Positions 7,804 through 16,927 of a DNA stretch of 64,000 nucleotides are shown piece after piece; within the stretch, counting starts at the first letter, position 1; each line of letters begins with the position of its first letter. The notes under the pieces were generated by a model. That model saw only the letters and a program-made list of their open reading frames with translations, had not been told where the DNA came from and did not search any database. A program made the position numbers and the translations under genes. The stretch spans positions 1 to 64,000 of the forward strand of contig NZ_JAJSDX010000006.1 of assembly GCF_021272205.1 (NCBI RefSeq). Reading direction: 5' to 3'. This DNA is from Pantoea sp. Mb-10. Lineage in GTDB: Bacteria > Pseudomonadota > Gammaproteobacteria > Enterobacterales > Enterobacteriaceae.

Positions 7804-9510
7804 TTACTCTCCATTGTGTTGTGGTGCGTCATCATCCTGCGACAACGCGTTGGGATTGCCCGGTATCTGGCAGGCATTGGCCTGTGGAACCAGACTGATT
7901 ACGACACGACGGTTGCGCGCACGGCCCTCCGGCGTGTCGTTTGTTGCGACAGGGCGGCTTTCGCCATAGCCCTGCACCGCAAAACAGCTTGCTTGTACGT
8001 CACCGGTGTCACGCATCCAGTCACGCACCGCTTCGGCACGTTCCAGGGATAGCGTCTGATTGCGTTTCGGGTTCCCGGTGTTATCGGTATGGCCGGATAG
8101 GACGATCAGCCAGCCCGGTTTCGCCTTTACGTCGACCAGCGCCTTCACCAGCAATTTGGTGGAGCTGGCTTTCAGCGTCGATTTTCCCGAATCGAACAGC
8201 GACATGCTGTCAAGGCGAACAATCTGCGGCAGCGGTTGAGGTTCTGGCGGTGGTTTAGATGGCGGAGGCACCCAAGAGCGGATCGCATCCAGCACAGGTG
8301 TGCGCAGACGCTCTCCTTGAAAAAGACCGAGGCCCATCCGTGTCGGTACGCCATTGCGCACCCAATTATCCAGATCCGCGGCATCGTCACGCAGAACGGC
8401 AACGGCGGCGGCTTTTGACCAGAAATCATGCATCGGAATACGATCATATCGGGCGATATCAAAGCTCACGCGCTGCAACAATTGGCGATTGTTCCAGCCA
8501 CTGCCGATCAGCGCAGCAAGGGCCGCCAGCGTGAAAATCCCGAATGCATAATGCAAGGTGCGCCCTCGCGGCGTCAGCCCTCGTCCTTCGGGCAGCAGCG
8601 GCAGGATAAAATCAGGCAAGGGGGAGTTAACCGTACTGTCGGCCCCCATCGGCTGCCAGCCTGCTACCTGCTGCATTCCAGTTTGTCGGGAAAGCCATGC
8701 TGTCCAGGCCGATGTAACCAGACTTCCGGCAAGGATCGGTCCCACCCCCCACAGCACCGCAACAGGTGCAATGACTGGAACATCGGGACTCTCATCCATA
8801 AACACCGCCTGAACATGCTGATGGAACCAACTCATCAAACTGTTTATTAGCACCTGTTGTTGCATTGCAGGCGCACCACCAGTGGTGATCCATGTTGCAA
8901 TTGCGCTGGGCGATGACGACGCACGCCACACTCTCACCCCTTCTCCCGGAATAGCGGCCTGCCAGAGCCTGTCTTTCGCCATCGCGCTGCCAACCTGACC
9001 ATTCAGAACCACCGGCACAGAATGGCCCGTTTTTTTACGCAACTGGTTGATTTGCCAGCGGAGGTTCAACAGAAGATGAGTAAGGTACACGCTGTCGACG
9101 TGTTGCTGCGGACAAACAGTGATCATCACCGTGAGCTGACGCCCCCAGTCAGGACGCAGCCACAGTAGCTGCCGCGCTGTCTGCTCCAGATCCTGGTGAT
9201 CCTTCACGCGGATCCAGCATCCCTGTGTGACAGTGAACACCGGTGACTGCTGCGGCCAGGCCAGCGGTAGATCGCCGCAGACCAGCACCACGGGCTGGCG
9301 GTAAGTGGCTTCCGGGAGGTCATCCAAATGCAGCGTTACCTTATGCACCCCGCGACGACGGGCAATAGTCCAAAACATCACGATAAGACCCAGCATCGCC
9401 AGCATAACGGGCACAGAAACCTGACGGGGGAACGGCAGAAATCCCAGGCAGACCACCGCACTCAGCAGTACGGCCCACAGCACAAGCCCGCGCTGTTGTG
9501 CAAGACTCAT
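7804..9510 (-). CDS. T6SS-associated OmpA-family membrane protein (TagL-like)
   Basis: The start at ATG 9510 (MSLAQQRGLVLWAVL) overlaps the tssL stop as ATGA and gives 568 residues. Two hydrophobic segments occur at the N-terminus (about residues 8-50), and another lies mid-protein (FGIFTLAALAALIGSGW). The C-terminus is an OmpA-like peptidoglycan-binding domain (FDSGKSTLKASSTKLL, LSGHTDNTGNPKRNQTLSLERA, GYGESRPVATNDTPEGRARNRRV). In T6SS such proteins anchor the TssJLM membrane complex to the cell wall. Here the peptidoglycan module is a separate gene rather than fused to TssL. Confidence 0.85.
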   Translation of the reverse strand: MSLAQQRGLVLWAVLLSAVVCLGFLPFPRQVSVPVMLAMLGLIVMFWTIARRRGVHKVTLHLDDLPEATYRQPVVLVCGDLPLAWPQQSPVFTVTQGCWIRVKDHQDLEQTARQLLWLRPDWGRQLTVMITVCPQQHVDSVYLTHLLLNLRWQINQLRKKTGHSVPVVLNGQVGSAMAKDRLWQAAIPGEGVRVWRASSSPSAIATWITTGGAPAMQQQVLINSLMSWFHQHVQAVFMDESPDVPVIAPVAVLWGVGPILAGSLVTSAWTAWLSRQTGMQQVAGWQPMGADSTVNSPLPDFILPLLPEGRGLTPRGRTLHYAFGIFTLAALAALIGSGWNNRQLLQRVSFDIARYDRIPMHDFWSKAAAVAVLRDDAADLDNWVRNGVPTRMGLGLFQGERLRTPVLDAIRSWVPPPSKPPPEPQPLPQIVRLDSMSLFDSGKSTLKASSTKLLVKALVDVKAKPGWLIVLSGHTDNTGNPKRNQTLSLERAEAVRDWMRDTGDVQASCFAVQGYGESRPVATNDTPEGRARNRRVVISLVPQANACQIPGNPNALSQDDDAPQHNGE

Positions 9511-10196
9511 TTCTCCGCTCCCGGCAGCAGGCTCAGCAGTATCTGATCCAGCCAGTAACTCAGCCCCCACCACAGCGCGGCCACCCCCACTACACTCAGG
9601 CCGATACGCACGGGCCATGACGCCACCCAGCCGCCTATTCCTCGTCCGGTAACGCATTCCGCCAGAACCGGATGGGGTTGTGAGTAGCTGAACGGCGTAA
9701 CCTGTTCACTGAGTGCGTTAACGAGTTTCTGGCGCGCCGGGTCGCTCAGGGAGCGGAAACTGCCGAGAAATTCCAGCATCATGACCCGCTGGAAGCAGGT
9801 CACGACTGCGGGGTCAGGCGACGATTCACGCAGCACATCGCGCATCCTGTCGCACAGCGTATCGCCGCCGTCCATGGTGCCGAGGAAGTGTCCCTGCAGG
9901 GGAATGTCATACCACTGCACACAGGCATCATCTTCCACACCGCGCCCTTTGACCGCTTCATCAAGCAGCGCACACTGTGCGGTGAGAATATGTTGACAGC
10001 TTGCTTCATCGAGGCCGCTCGCTTTCAGTTCACGCTGCACATGCTCAATATCCGCCACGCAGCGCTCCCACAGCGAGCGCCCTTCTCCCTCCTGGAAGGT
10101 GGGACCGTGACGCAGGCTAATAACCTGCAGCCACGTCTGCTGCAGCAGGGCGTCAATATCAATGGACGCGGTCGTACCGCGTTGATGCTTACTCAT
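9507..10196 (-). CDS. tssL: T6SS inner-membrane protein TssL (DotU/IcmH family)
   Basis: TssL is a tail-anchored component of the T6SS membrane complex. The 229 residues show the DotU pattern: CQHILTAQCALLDEAVKG (residues 68-85), then the segment around FLGTMDGGDTLCDRM, and a single transmembrane helix near the C-terminus (IGLSVVGVAALWWGLSYWL). The start overlaps the tssK stop by 4 nt and its stop overlaps the next gene by 4 nt, so the three genes are translationally coupled. Confidence 0.92.
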   Translation of the reverse strand: MSKHQRGTTASIDIDALLQQTWLQVISLRHGPTFQEGEGRSLWERCVADIEHVQRELKASGLDEASCQHILTAQCALLDEAVKGRGVEDDACVQWYDIPLQGHFLGTMDGGDTLCDRMRDVLRESSPDPAVVTCFQRVMMLEFLGSFRSLSDPARQKLVNALSEQVTPFSYSQPHPVLAECVTGRGIGGWVASWPVRIGLSVVGVAALWWGLSYWLDQILLSLLPGAEK

Positions 10197-11533
10197 GTTC
10201 TCAACACCGCAAAGAGTTCAAGCTCAGGCTCGCCTAGCATGCCCGGCACGTAAAACATACAGGTGCCGCCCTGAAGCATTTCGATAGCCAGAGAATGAGA
10301 GACATCAAGGCTGAAATATTGGTTTTCCAGGCGAAGCGGAATCGCTGCCGGTACATGACGAAGTGGCGTCAGCGGTATTCCCATCCGTGATGAGTTGACG
10401 ATGCTCCTGACGTGATCGGGACTGCCGACCTTGCACTGACGCGGAAATTGTTCCTGCAGTTGTGCCACCGGCACCGATGAACGTACAGAGAGGTAGTAAT
10501 CCGCTCCTGCGCGCAGGCGTGGGTCATGCAGACGGGCCTGCCAGAAATGCAACCGGGCATCATGCTTGAGCTCAATCGCCACCACCCGCGACGGCAAGCT
10601 GGCTTCTAGCAGGTCGCCCAGTAAATCAAACAGCGGCGGGAAGACATCATTGAGCTTTTCATGCTGCCAGACGGGAATAGCACTCACCTGATGTTGCAGT
10701 GAGAAGGTCAGAAGGCTGCCCGCAAGCCTTGCCAGCTCCGGATACAGCCGCTCAGGAGGGCTTTGCAGATGGCGCTGGAACTGGCCGAGCACGGGTGCAG
10801 CACTGTTCAGGGCATTGAGCAACCAGAACAGAGACACGTCGGCCACGGCAAAATCTGCCATGCGCTCATTGCTTTCACGACGCATCGCCATCAGCCGACT
10901 CAGGCGGACGTGCAGCTGCGTCATCAGTTGTTCCAACTGGGTCACCAGCCAGCGACTGCCTTGAATGGTCAGGAGCGGAGGGAGAAACGTTTCATCACAT
11001 TGCCACGCCCCCTGCGAATCCTGATGCAGACGAACGATCGGGCAGGTCAGATAATCGCTGTTGTTCTGATGGGCGAAACGCAGCGTCAACTCTGGGCGCA
11101 TTACCGCAATTTGGCGGGTATCATCGCCGAAGCTATTGCGAACATCTCGCCACTGCTGACGAAAGCGAACAGGACGTCCTGCTACCTCATCCGGTTTGAG
11201 GCAATTACCGCCATTCGCCCTCAGCAGCGGAAGGCCCAGAACCACAACTACATCCTGTGATTCTCCCTCAAGCGCCAGCACCGGTGGCAGATCGTCGGCA
11301 TTATCCGTATCAATAAGCGTGCCGTCGGGGAAACGGATGTGCAAATGACGAGCCTGCAGACGCCCCAGTTTCAGTGCATCGGATTCGAACGCGACATTTA
11401 TCACGCCCCATGGGTGTGATAACCCCAACCGGGCAATGGCTTCCGCAGTCCAAGCCGCATACGCGGCCTGCTGCTGGAAGTGCTGGGGAGAAACCATGAC
11501 GCCCCTTCCCCACAAAGGTTGTTCCGTTTTCAT
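10193..11533 (-). CDS. tssK: T6SS baseplate protein TssK
   Basis: TssK links the baseplate to the membrane complex. This 446-residue protein opens with the family motif LWGRGVMVSPQHFQQQAAY (residues 7-25). The middle segment (PLLRANGG, ELTLRFAHQNN) and the C-terminal receptor-like domain (DYYLSVRSSVP) also fit the family, and the length is normal. It follows tssC after a 17-nt gap and overlaps tssL. Confidence 0.95.
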   Translation of the reverse strand: MKTEQPLWGRGVMVSPQHFQQQAAYAAWTAEAIARLGLSHPWGVINVAFESDALKLGRLQARHLHIRFPDGTLIDTDNADDLPPVLALEGESQDVVVVLGLPLLRANGGNCLKPDEVAGRPVRFRQQWRDVRNSFGDDTRQIAVMRPELTLRFAHQNNSDYLTCPIVRLHQDSQGAWQCDETFLPPLLTIQGSRWLVTQLEQLMTQLHVRLSRLMAMRRESNERMADFAVADVSLFWLLNALNSAAPVLGQFQRHLQSPPERLYPELARLAGSLLTFSLQHQVSAIPVWQHEKLNDVFPPLFDLLGDLLEASLPSRVVAIELKHDARLHFWQARLHDPRLRAGADYYLSVRSSVPVAQLQEQFPRQCKVGSPDHVRSIVNSSRMGIPLTPLRHVPAAIPLRLENQYFSLDVSHSLAIEMLQGGTCMFYVPGMLGEPELELFAVLRT

Positions 11534-11550
11534 TAGCTTCCTGCCTTAGC

Positions 11551-13092
11551 TTATGATTTCGCTTTCGGCATCTGGGAAACCAGTGACAGGTTGACGTCCA
11601 TCCCTTCAACCTGAAAATGCGGGATGGCGTAAAGCTTCACGCGGAAGAAGCCTGGGTTGTCCTCAATGTCTTCGACCACCACTTTCGCATCGCGCAGTGG
11701 GTGAGTAGCCTGCAGCTCATCGCCAGGATCGGTCATCTCTGTTACCAGGCTGCGCACCCAGGTATTAAGCTCTAACTCAAGTAGACGACGGTCTTTTGTG
11801 GTGCCGATATTCTCGCGCTGGATGAGCTTCAAATAATGGGCAATACGCGACAGCAGGAAAATATAGGGCAGACGGGCGTTGATGCGGCTGTTCGCTGTCG
11901 CATCAGCGGTATCGTACGATGCCGGTTTTTGAGTAGAATTAGCGCTGAAAAAACAAGAATAATCTCTATTTTTATAATAGCTTAGCGGTATAAACCCCAG
12001 GTTCGCAAATTCAAATTCGCGGGTTTCCGGGATCATCACTTCAGACGGGATTTTCATCTGGTTGCCGGTGCCCAGATCATACAGATGAATTGGCAGATCC
12101 TGAACCGCACCGCCAGCCTGCGGGCCACGGATTTGCACACACCAGCCGTTATTGATAAAGCTGCGCACCATGTTGGCGGCAAAAGCAAACGAGGCATTGG
12201 TCCACAGATATTTGCTGTGATCGGGGCCTTTTACTTCTTCAACGTAGTTGAAGCTACGCACCGGCATAGTGTCCGGGCCATAAGGCAGACGACCCAGTAC
12301 ACGCGGCATCACCAGACCGATATAGCGGGCATCATCCGTCTCGCGGAAAGATTTCCATTTGATGTATTCAGCACGGTCAAAGTAGTTACCAATATCTTTG
12401 ATGGCGGCGACATCCTCCATGGTGTTTTTGAGGAAGAATTTCGGACCGGCGGAGCCAATGAACGGCATATGCGCTGCAGCGGACACGTTGGATATGTTGC
12501 GTAACAGCGCAACATCCTGGGTAGAGGCATCAAATTCGTAAGCGGAAACTAGGGCAGCAAACGGCTCTCCCCCCGGGGTATCATACTCATCAATATAAGT
12601 GTGTTTATAGAGCCCACTTTGGGTGATTTCTGGACTGTCTTCGAAATCCTGACGTAGATCGTCTTTTGAAATATCCAGCAGTTCAATTTTTACATTCTGA
12701 CGGAAATCGGTTTTATCGATCAGGGATTTCACGCCGCGCCACAAACTCTCCACTGCCTGAAAGTCTGTATGATGCATGACCGCATCAAGCTGACGACTAA
12801 TTTGACAGTCCAACTCAGCGATATGGTGGTCAATTAAGTTTCTATCGAGTTTTTCGACCGCTGAGCCCGAATGTGTCAGGCACTCCAGAAATACCTGCAT
12901 GGCGGCCGTTAATCGCTCATCCGCCGTTGCATCAGACATTGTCTGCGCGTCCTGCCAAATATCTAGCGCGCTTAGCTCGGAAACGGGATTTAAATTGATT
13001 TTTTTAAACAGTGAGGCATAAACACCACCAGCAGCAGGACCTTCCAGAATTAAAGCCTCACCACCCATGGCATTCTCTTTTATTACCGACAT
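11551..13092 (-). CDS. tssC: T6SS contractile sheath large subunit TssC
   Basis: TssC pairs with TssB to form the contractile sheath. The start at ATG 13092 (MSVIKENAMGGEALIL) has AAGGAAG about 7 nt upstream, giving 513 residues. Family signatures include AVESLWRGVKSLIDKTDF, the DEYDTPGGEPFAALVSAYEF segment, RDYSCFFSANSTQKPASYD and the closing PGFFRVKLYAIPHFQVEGMD. It lies directly downstream of tssB. Confidence 0.96.
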   Translation of the reverse strand: MSVIKENAMGGEALILEGPAAGGVYASLFKKINLNPVSELSALDIWQDAQTMSDATADERLTAAMQVFLECLTHSGSAVEKLDRNLIDHHIAELDCQISRQLDAVMHHTDFQAVESLWRGVKSLIDKTDFRQNVKIELLDISKDDLRQDFEDSPEITQSGLYKHTYIDEYDTPGGEPFAALVSAYEFDASTQDVALLRNISNVSAAAHMPFIGSAGPKFFLKNTMEDVAAIKDIGNYFDRAEYIKWKSFRETDDARYIGLVMPRVLGRLPYGPDTMPVRSFNYVEEVKGPDHSKYLWTNASFAFAANMVRSFINNGWCVQIRGPQAGGAVQDLPIHLYDLGTGNQMKIPSEVMIPETREFEFANLGFIPLSYYKNRDYSCFFSANSTQKPASYDTADATANSRINARLPYIFLLSRIAHYLKLIQRENIGTTKDRRLLELELNTWVRSLVTEMTDPGDELQATHPLRDAKVVVEDIEDNPGFFRVKLYAIPHFQVEGMDVNLSLVSQMPKAKS

Positions 13093-13150
13093 CAACATCT
13101 TCCTTATTAATCCGTTAAACCATCGTTAATCCGTTAAATCACTGGGACCG

Positions 13151-13648
13151 TTACGGCTGTTTAGGTGCTAATGCTGAAAGTTCCGCCTTGAGCGCTGCAC
13201 GTAAAGCCGGATCAAGCAGGATTTTTTCAAGCTCTTTTCGAAAACGTTGGTTGTCGAGCAGGTTAGCCTTTAAATCACGCAATAAATTGCGCATGGAAAG
13301 CATGGCTTTGAGCTGAGGGATTTGACGGGAGACCTGCTCCGGGGTGAAATCGTCCATGCAGCGAAAACGCAGACTGATGTTTTCTTTGCCGCCGTCACCT
13401 AAAACGGTATTTTCAACGATCAGGTTAACGTTTGGGGAAAATTCGGAAATCACGGCATCAATGTTGTTTTTATTGACATTAATTCTTATGCGTTCAGATA
13501 AGGGGGTGACTTCGCCGCCATTACTGAAATCGCCCACCAAAAGTAATTTCAGTGGAAGTTCAGTTCTCTTGCTAGCGCCTCCTGTATGCAAATCAAGCTT
13601 TAGATTAATACGCGCTTTTGGCACTTCATTTTGGAAACTATCAATCAT
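13151..13648 (-). CDS. tssB: T6SS contractile sheath small subunit TssB
   Basis: The start at ATG 13648 (MIDSFQNEVPKARINLKLDL) is supported by AAGGGA upstream and by the usual TssB opening; the longer reading would add a spurious hydrophobic leader. The protein has 165 residues with ELPLKLLLVGDFSNG and LSERIRINVNKNNIDAVI, then FRCMDDFTPEQVSRQIPQLK. It is the first gene of the visible T6SS operon, so the main promoter should lie upstream of 13648. Confidence 0.95.
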   Translation of the reverse strand: MIDSFQNEVPKARINLKLDLHTGGASKRTELPLKLLLVGDFSNGGEVTPLSERIRINVNKNNIDAVISEFSPNVNLIVENTVLGDGGKENISLRFRCMDDFTPEQVSRQIPQLKAMLSMRNLLRDLKANLLDNQRFRKELEKILLDPALRAALKAELSALAPKQP

Positions 13649-14169
13649 TTCATCATCCCTTGATTTAACGCTGCGTACACTTATCAAATAAAATCCATTC
13701 GCACACAATAATAGAATAATGATAAAGATAGGATATAAATAACCCATAAATTACCCAAAACAAGACAGGTCTCAAGAGCTTTACACAAACCATTAATAAC
13801 TAACCAGCACGGTTCACCAGCAAACCCAATATAAAATACAGAATAAAAAATCAATACCCCAGTAATTAATCAACAAAAAATAATTGGTAGTTTAAGATTC
13901 ATAGGGTTATAAAATAACGTTGCTATATCTGATACCACTGGAAGGGAGATCGCGGGAGGGGAATATTATTTTTGGAGGCTGGTTCTAAATTTAAGATGAG
14001 AGACGTTACAATGGCGATTAAGCAGACATCAGAGACGCCGCTGGGTTATTGTGGGCAGAAAGGGGAGGATATTCTAAAGGCTGCAACGCCATCCACTGGG
14101 ATATTTTCTTGAATGCTGTCGGCTTATGAGGCCCAAAATCGCTCTATGTTGTGACACATCGCCAGTAAC
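13649..14169. other. T6SS upstream intergenic region
   Basis: About 520 nt, AT-rich near tssB and mixed further out, without a convincing gene. It must contain the promoter of the tssB-led minus-strand operon, but I could not assign clear -35/-10 boxes or a sigma-54 site. Confidence 0.5.
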
Positions 14170-14220
14170 AAAAAAAAAATCAACTGATGCAATCCCGACA
14201 TTTATCAGGACTGCATCAGT
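14170..14220 (-). terminator. Terminator behind the dehydrogenase gene
   Basis: Read on the minus strand, ACTGATGCA (complement of 14212-14220) pairs with TGCATCAGT (complement of 14183-14191). A long T-run follows (complement of 14170-14179). It lies about 140 nt past the stop of the dehydrogenase gene and closes the rraA-dehydrogenase operon. Confidence 0.75.
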
Positions 14221-14360
14221 CGCTCGCTATTCCCGTGCCAACAATCTACTCACTTCTTGCGGTTATTTACCGTCCGTACTCACCCGGAAAATACGCTCAC
14301 AAGGGAGAGCGGTGGCCAGATACGCGCTTTACTTTACGCACCTGTGGTTACGCCAAAACG

Positions 14361-15311
14361 TTATGAGGATACGCCTTCTTTGTCTGGCGCATGTGCCAGC
14401 GTCTGTAGAATATTCTCTGCTGCCACTGTCCCCATTTTGATAAAGGAAGCATCGCTGACGCCGCCGATGTGCGGCGAGAGAATGACATTCTTGACAGATT
14501 GCCAGCGGTGCGGGGCGCTGAGCGGTTCTACGGGAAAACTGTCGAGCGCCGCCCAGGCAAGCTGACCACTGGACAACGCCTCGGCCAGCGCGGCCTCGTC
14601 AATCAAGCCACCGCGTGCAGTATTCACCAATATCGCGCCGGGTTTAAACAGCGCGAGCGTCTCGGCGTTGATCATCTCGCGGTTCGTCTCTGTGAGGGGA
14701 CAGTGCAGTGATACCACATCTGCTTCACATAACAGGGCTTCGAGCGACGCTTTGGGCTCACACCCTTCCGGCAGAGAGTGAGCCCAAGGATCGTAGGCTA
14801 GCACACGCATGCCCAGCGCGTGCCCCACGCAGGCGACGCGACGCCCAATGGCGCCTAATCCCACCAGACCGAGCGTGCGCCCTTCCAGCTCGAGAGATTT
14901 GTGTGTGGCTTTGTCCCAAAAGCCGTTGCGCATGCGAGCATCCAGCGGCAGTACCGCTTTGGCACACGCCAGAATCATCGCCCATGTATGCTCTGCGACG
15001 GCGGCCGCATTGGCACCTGGGGCAGCGCATACGCGAATACCGCGCGCCGCTGCCGCAGGTTGGTCGATGACGTCAATCCCACTGCCGTGTTTGGAAATGA
15101 CCCGCAGCGCGGGCGCGGCATCCATCACCGCGGCGGAGATCTTGCCGTAACGCACCAAAATAGCGACCGGATTATGCTGTTGGCACAGCGCGATGAGCCC
15201 CGCTTCGGTGGGCTGTTTACCGGCAAATACCAGCGTAAAGTCTTTTAGTAGCGTCACCGCCTCTGCCGCGATATCGCTGCCGGTGATTAGCACAACAGGT
15301 AATCTTTTCAT
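14361..15311 (-). CDS. D-isomer-specific 2-hydroxyacid dehydrogenase
   Basis: This 316-residue NAD(P)-dependent dehydrogenase interconverts a 2-hydroxyacid and a 2-oxoacid. It has the nucleotide-binding fold signature GRTLGLVGLGAIGRRVA, then VVSLHCPLTETNREMI, VNTARGGLIDEAALAEAL (catalytic Arg), the usual Glu region and HIGGVSDAS (catalytic His). It resembles phosphoglycerate dehydrogenase-like catabolic enzymes rather than SerA, as no ACT domain follows. Its start overlaps the stop of the RraA-like gene by 1 nt. The shared IclR-type operator upstream suggests substrate induction; the substrate is unknown. Confidence 0.85.
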   Translation of the reverse strand: MKRLPVVLITGSDIAAEAVTLLKDFTLVFAGKQPTEAGLIALCQQHNPVAILVRYGKISAAVMDAAPALRVISKHGSGIDVIDQPAAAARGIRVCAAPGANAAAVAEHTWAMILACAKAVLPLDARMRNGFWDKATHKSLELEGRTLGLVGLGAIGRRVACVGHALGMRVLAYDPWAHSLPEGCEPKASLEALLCEADVVSLHCPLTETNREMINAETLALFKPGAILVNTARGGLIDEAALAEALSSGQLAWAALDSFPVEPLSAPHRWQSVKNVILSPHIGGVSDASFIKMGTVAAENILQTLAHAPDKEGVSS

Positions 15312-16003
15312 TAGAGCACCTCGCCATCGGACAGCATGCCCGCCTGGCGCAGCGCCGCGTCTAACCAGCCCGGACGCAGATCGCCACGCCGAATGGCGGC
15401 CAGACGCTGGGTTTCTACCGCTAATTTTTTTTGCGCCAGCGCAATCACGGTTTGTACATCTTCGCGGGGGATTACCACCACGCCGTCAACGTCACCCACC
15501 ACCAAATCGCCTGCGTTGACCTGTGCCCCCGCTAACGAAATGGGGTGATTGACTCTACCGGCGATCAGTTTGGTCGGGCCGCACGGATTCAGGCCTGCGG
15601 AGAAAACCGGATAATCTCGCCGGGCGAGCGTGTCGGCATCGCGTACCGCACCGTCAATGATAATGCCGGCAATGCCGCTGGCTTCTGCCTGAGTCGCCAT
15701 GATTTCACCCAACAGCGCACAGGTCAGATCCCCTTTGCCATCCACCACCAGCACATCGCCTGGCTGCGCGACAGCCAGCGCGGCATGGATTGCCAGATTG
15801 TCACCGGGGCGCACTTCAACGGTAATCGCTGGCCCCGCGACTTTCATCCCTGCCGCCAGGGGTTTCACGCGCCCATGCAGAGTACCGCGTCTGCCCGCCA
15901 CATCGGCCAAAATCGCAGCCTGATATTCGGCGGCCTGACGCACTTCCTCTGCCGTTACGCGGGTGAAATCACGGTTAATCATTGCCTTTTCATTCTGCTG
16001 CAT
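15311..16003 (-). CDS. RraA-like aldolase/decarboxylase
   Basis: The start at ATG 16003 (MQQNEKAMINRDF) has GAGG close upstream and gives about 230 residues; an ATG 7 codons later is the alternative. The fold family is RraA / 4-hydroxy-4-methyl-2-oxoglutarate aldolase: GPAITVEVRPGDNLAIH, VLVVDGKGDLTCALLGE, and the IIDGAVRD motif holding the metal-site Arg-Asp pair, then GDVDGVVVIP. Catabolic members cleave 4-hydroxy-2-oxo acids or decarboxylate oxaloacetate. The partner dehydrogenase and transporter make a catabolic role more likely than RNase E inhibition. Confidence 0.8.
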   Translation of the reverse strand: MQQNEKAMINRDFTRVTAEEVRQAAEYQAAILADVAGRRGTLHGRVKPLAAGMKVAGPAITVEVRPGDNLAIHAALAVAQPGDVLVVDGKGDLTCALLGEIMATQAEASGIAGIIIDGAVRDADTLARRDYPVFSAGLNPCGPTKLIAGRVNHPISLAGAQVNAGDLVVGDVDGVVVIPREDVQTVIALAQKKLAVETQRLAAIRRGDLRPGWLDAALRQAGMLSDGEVL

Positions 16004-16015
16004 TGCTGCCTCGCT

Positions 16016-16034
16016 TGTTTTACCCTGTAAAACA
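16016..16034. promoter_or_regulatory. Candidate IclR operator (rraA side)
   Basis: A perfect inverted repeat, TGTTTTAC-CCT-GTAAAACA, lies 13 nt in front of the RraA-like gene and in the divergent region shared with the IclR gene. A 16-of-19 match, TGTTTTAT-TCT-GTAAAACT, occurs at 18290-18308 in front of the MFS gene. The similarity continues about 15 nt to the right (TGTAC in both). Confidence 0.65.
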
Positions 16035-16169
16035 GATGTGTACAATATAAAACAACTATAGCTATAGGCCTTTGTCGTTAGCCAGAGCCGCGCCAAGGTT
16101 TGTGATGTAAATACGAGGTGACTCACAAAAATTGCGGTACACTCTGCGCTGTTCAAAAAGGAGGAATGC

Positions 16170-16889
16170 ATGGGAAATGAAGGCGTTATTGCGGTTGAAA
16201 AGGCGCTTGCGCTGTTGGACTGTTTTCGCCCCGGTGATGACAGTTTGACGCTGACCGCCCTGTCGCAAGCATCGGGCTACCACAAAACCACGGTCTATCG
16301 CCTGATGAACTCGCTGGAGCGCATGAACTATGTGGTGCGGCACGAAAACGGCAGCTATGGATTGGGTCCCCGCCTTCTTTATCTGGGTAAACTTTACGAA
16401 CAGTCTTTCCACCTTGCGAGCGTGGTTCAGCCTGAACTGCACCAGCTGGCGCAAGCCTCTAGCGAAAGTGCCAGCTGGTACGTGATTGAGGGCGAGCAGC
16501 GCCTGTGCCTCTTCCGTGCCGAAGCCTCGGAAGGTTTGCGCCACAGCCGCCTGCCCGGCACACTCTTCCCACTTGACCAATCTGCCATCAGCCAAGTGCT
16601 GCGCTATTGGGGAAAAAACGAAGCGCTGTTTGAAACACCCCCCGTTTTACCGCTCTATACGTCGGGCGCACGCGATCCTCATACCGCTGCGTTTGCGGTA
16701 CCGGTGTTTGGCGTGAACGACCGATTGATTGCAGCGCTGGCCCTGACAGGCCCCGCCTCGCGACTGACAGAAGCGCGCAAAGAGTTGGGCCTCAGCCAGC
16801 TGATGGCAGAGAGCGCATCTCGTCTTTCGCAGAAACTCGGTGCCTCTAAAGCGTGGTGCGACACCCTTTTCGGCCTGCTGGCTCATTAA
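16170..16889 (+). CDS. IclR-family transcriptional regulator
   Basis: The protein has 239 residues with an N-terminal winged helix (ALALLDCFRPGDDSLTLTAL, SGYHKTTVYRLMNSLERM) and a C-terminal ligand-sensing domain (ASWYVIEGEQRLCLFRAEA, FAVPVFGVNDRLIAALALTG). The ATG at 16170 has an excellent AAGGAGGA site. It is divergent from the rraA-dehydrogenase operon and convergent with the MFS gene, and is the obvious regulator of both. The palindromes at 16016 and 18290 are candidate binding sites. Confidence 0.9.
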   Translation: MGNEGVIAVEKALALLDCFRPGDDSLTLTALSQASGYHKTTVYRLMNSLERMNYVVRHENGSYGLGPRLLYLGKLYEQSFHLASVVQPELHQLAQASSESASWYVIEGEQRLCLFRAEASEGLRHSRLPGTLFPLDQSAISQVLRYWGKNEALFETPPVLPLYTSGARDPHTAAFAVPVFGVNDRLIAALALTGPASRLTEARKELGLSQLMAESASRLSQKLGASKAWCDTLFGLLAH

Positions 16890-16891
16890 CG

Positions 16892-16921
16892 CGCTCACCG
16901 ACTTAGGCGTGCCGGTGAGCG
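16892..16921. terminator. Hairpin between convergent genes
   Basis: The stem CGCTCACCG/CGGTGAGCG (16892-16900 with 16913-16921) sits in the 38-nt gap between the convergent IclR and MFS genes. There is no long T-run, so termination is likely but not certain. Confidence 0.45.
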
Positions 16922-16927
16922 TAAGCT

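Noticed and set aside
16062..16171. Extended N-terminus for the RraA-like protein
   Set aside because: The extra residues have no family similarity and would cross the IclR operator and promoter region.
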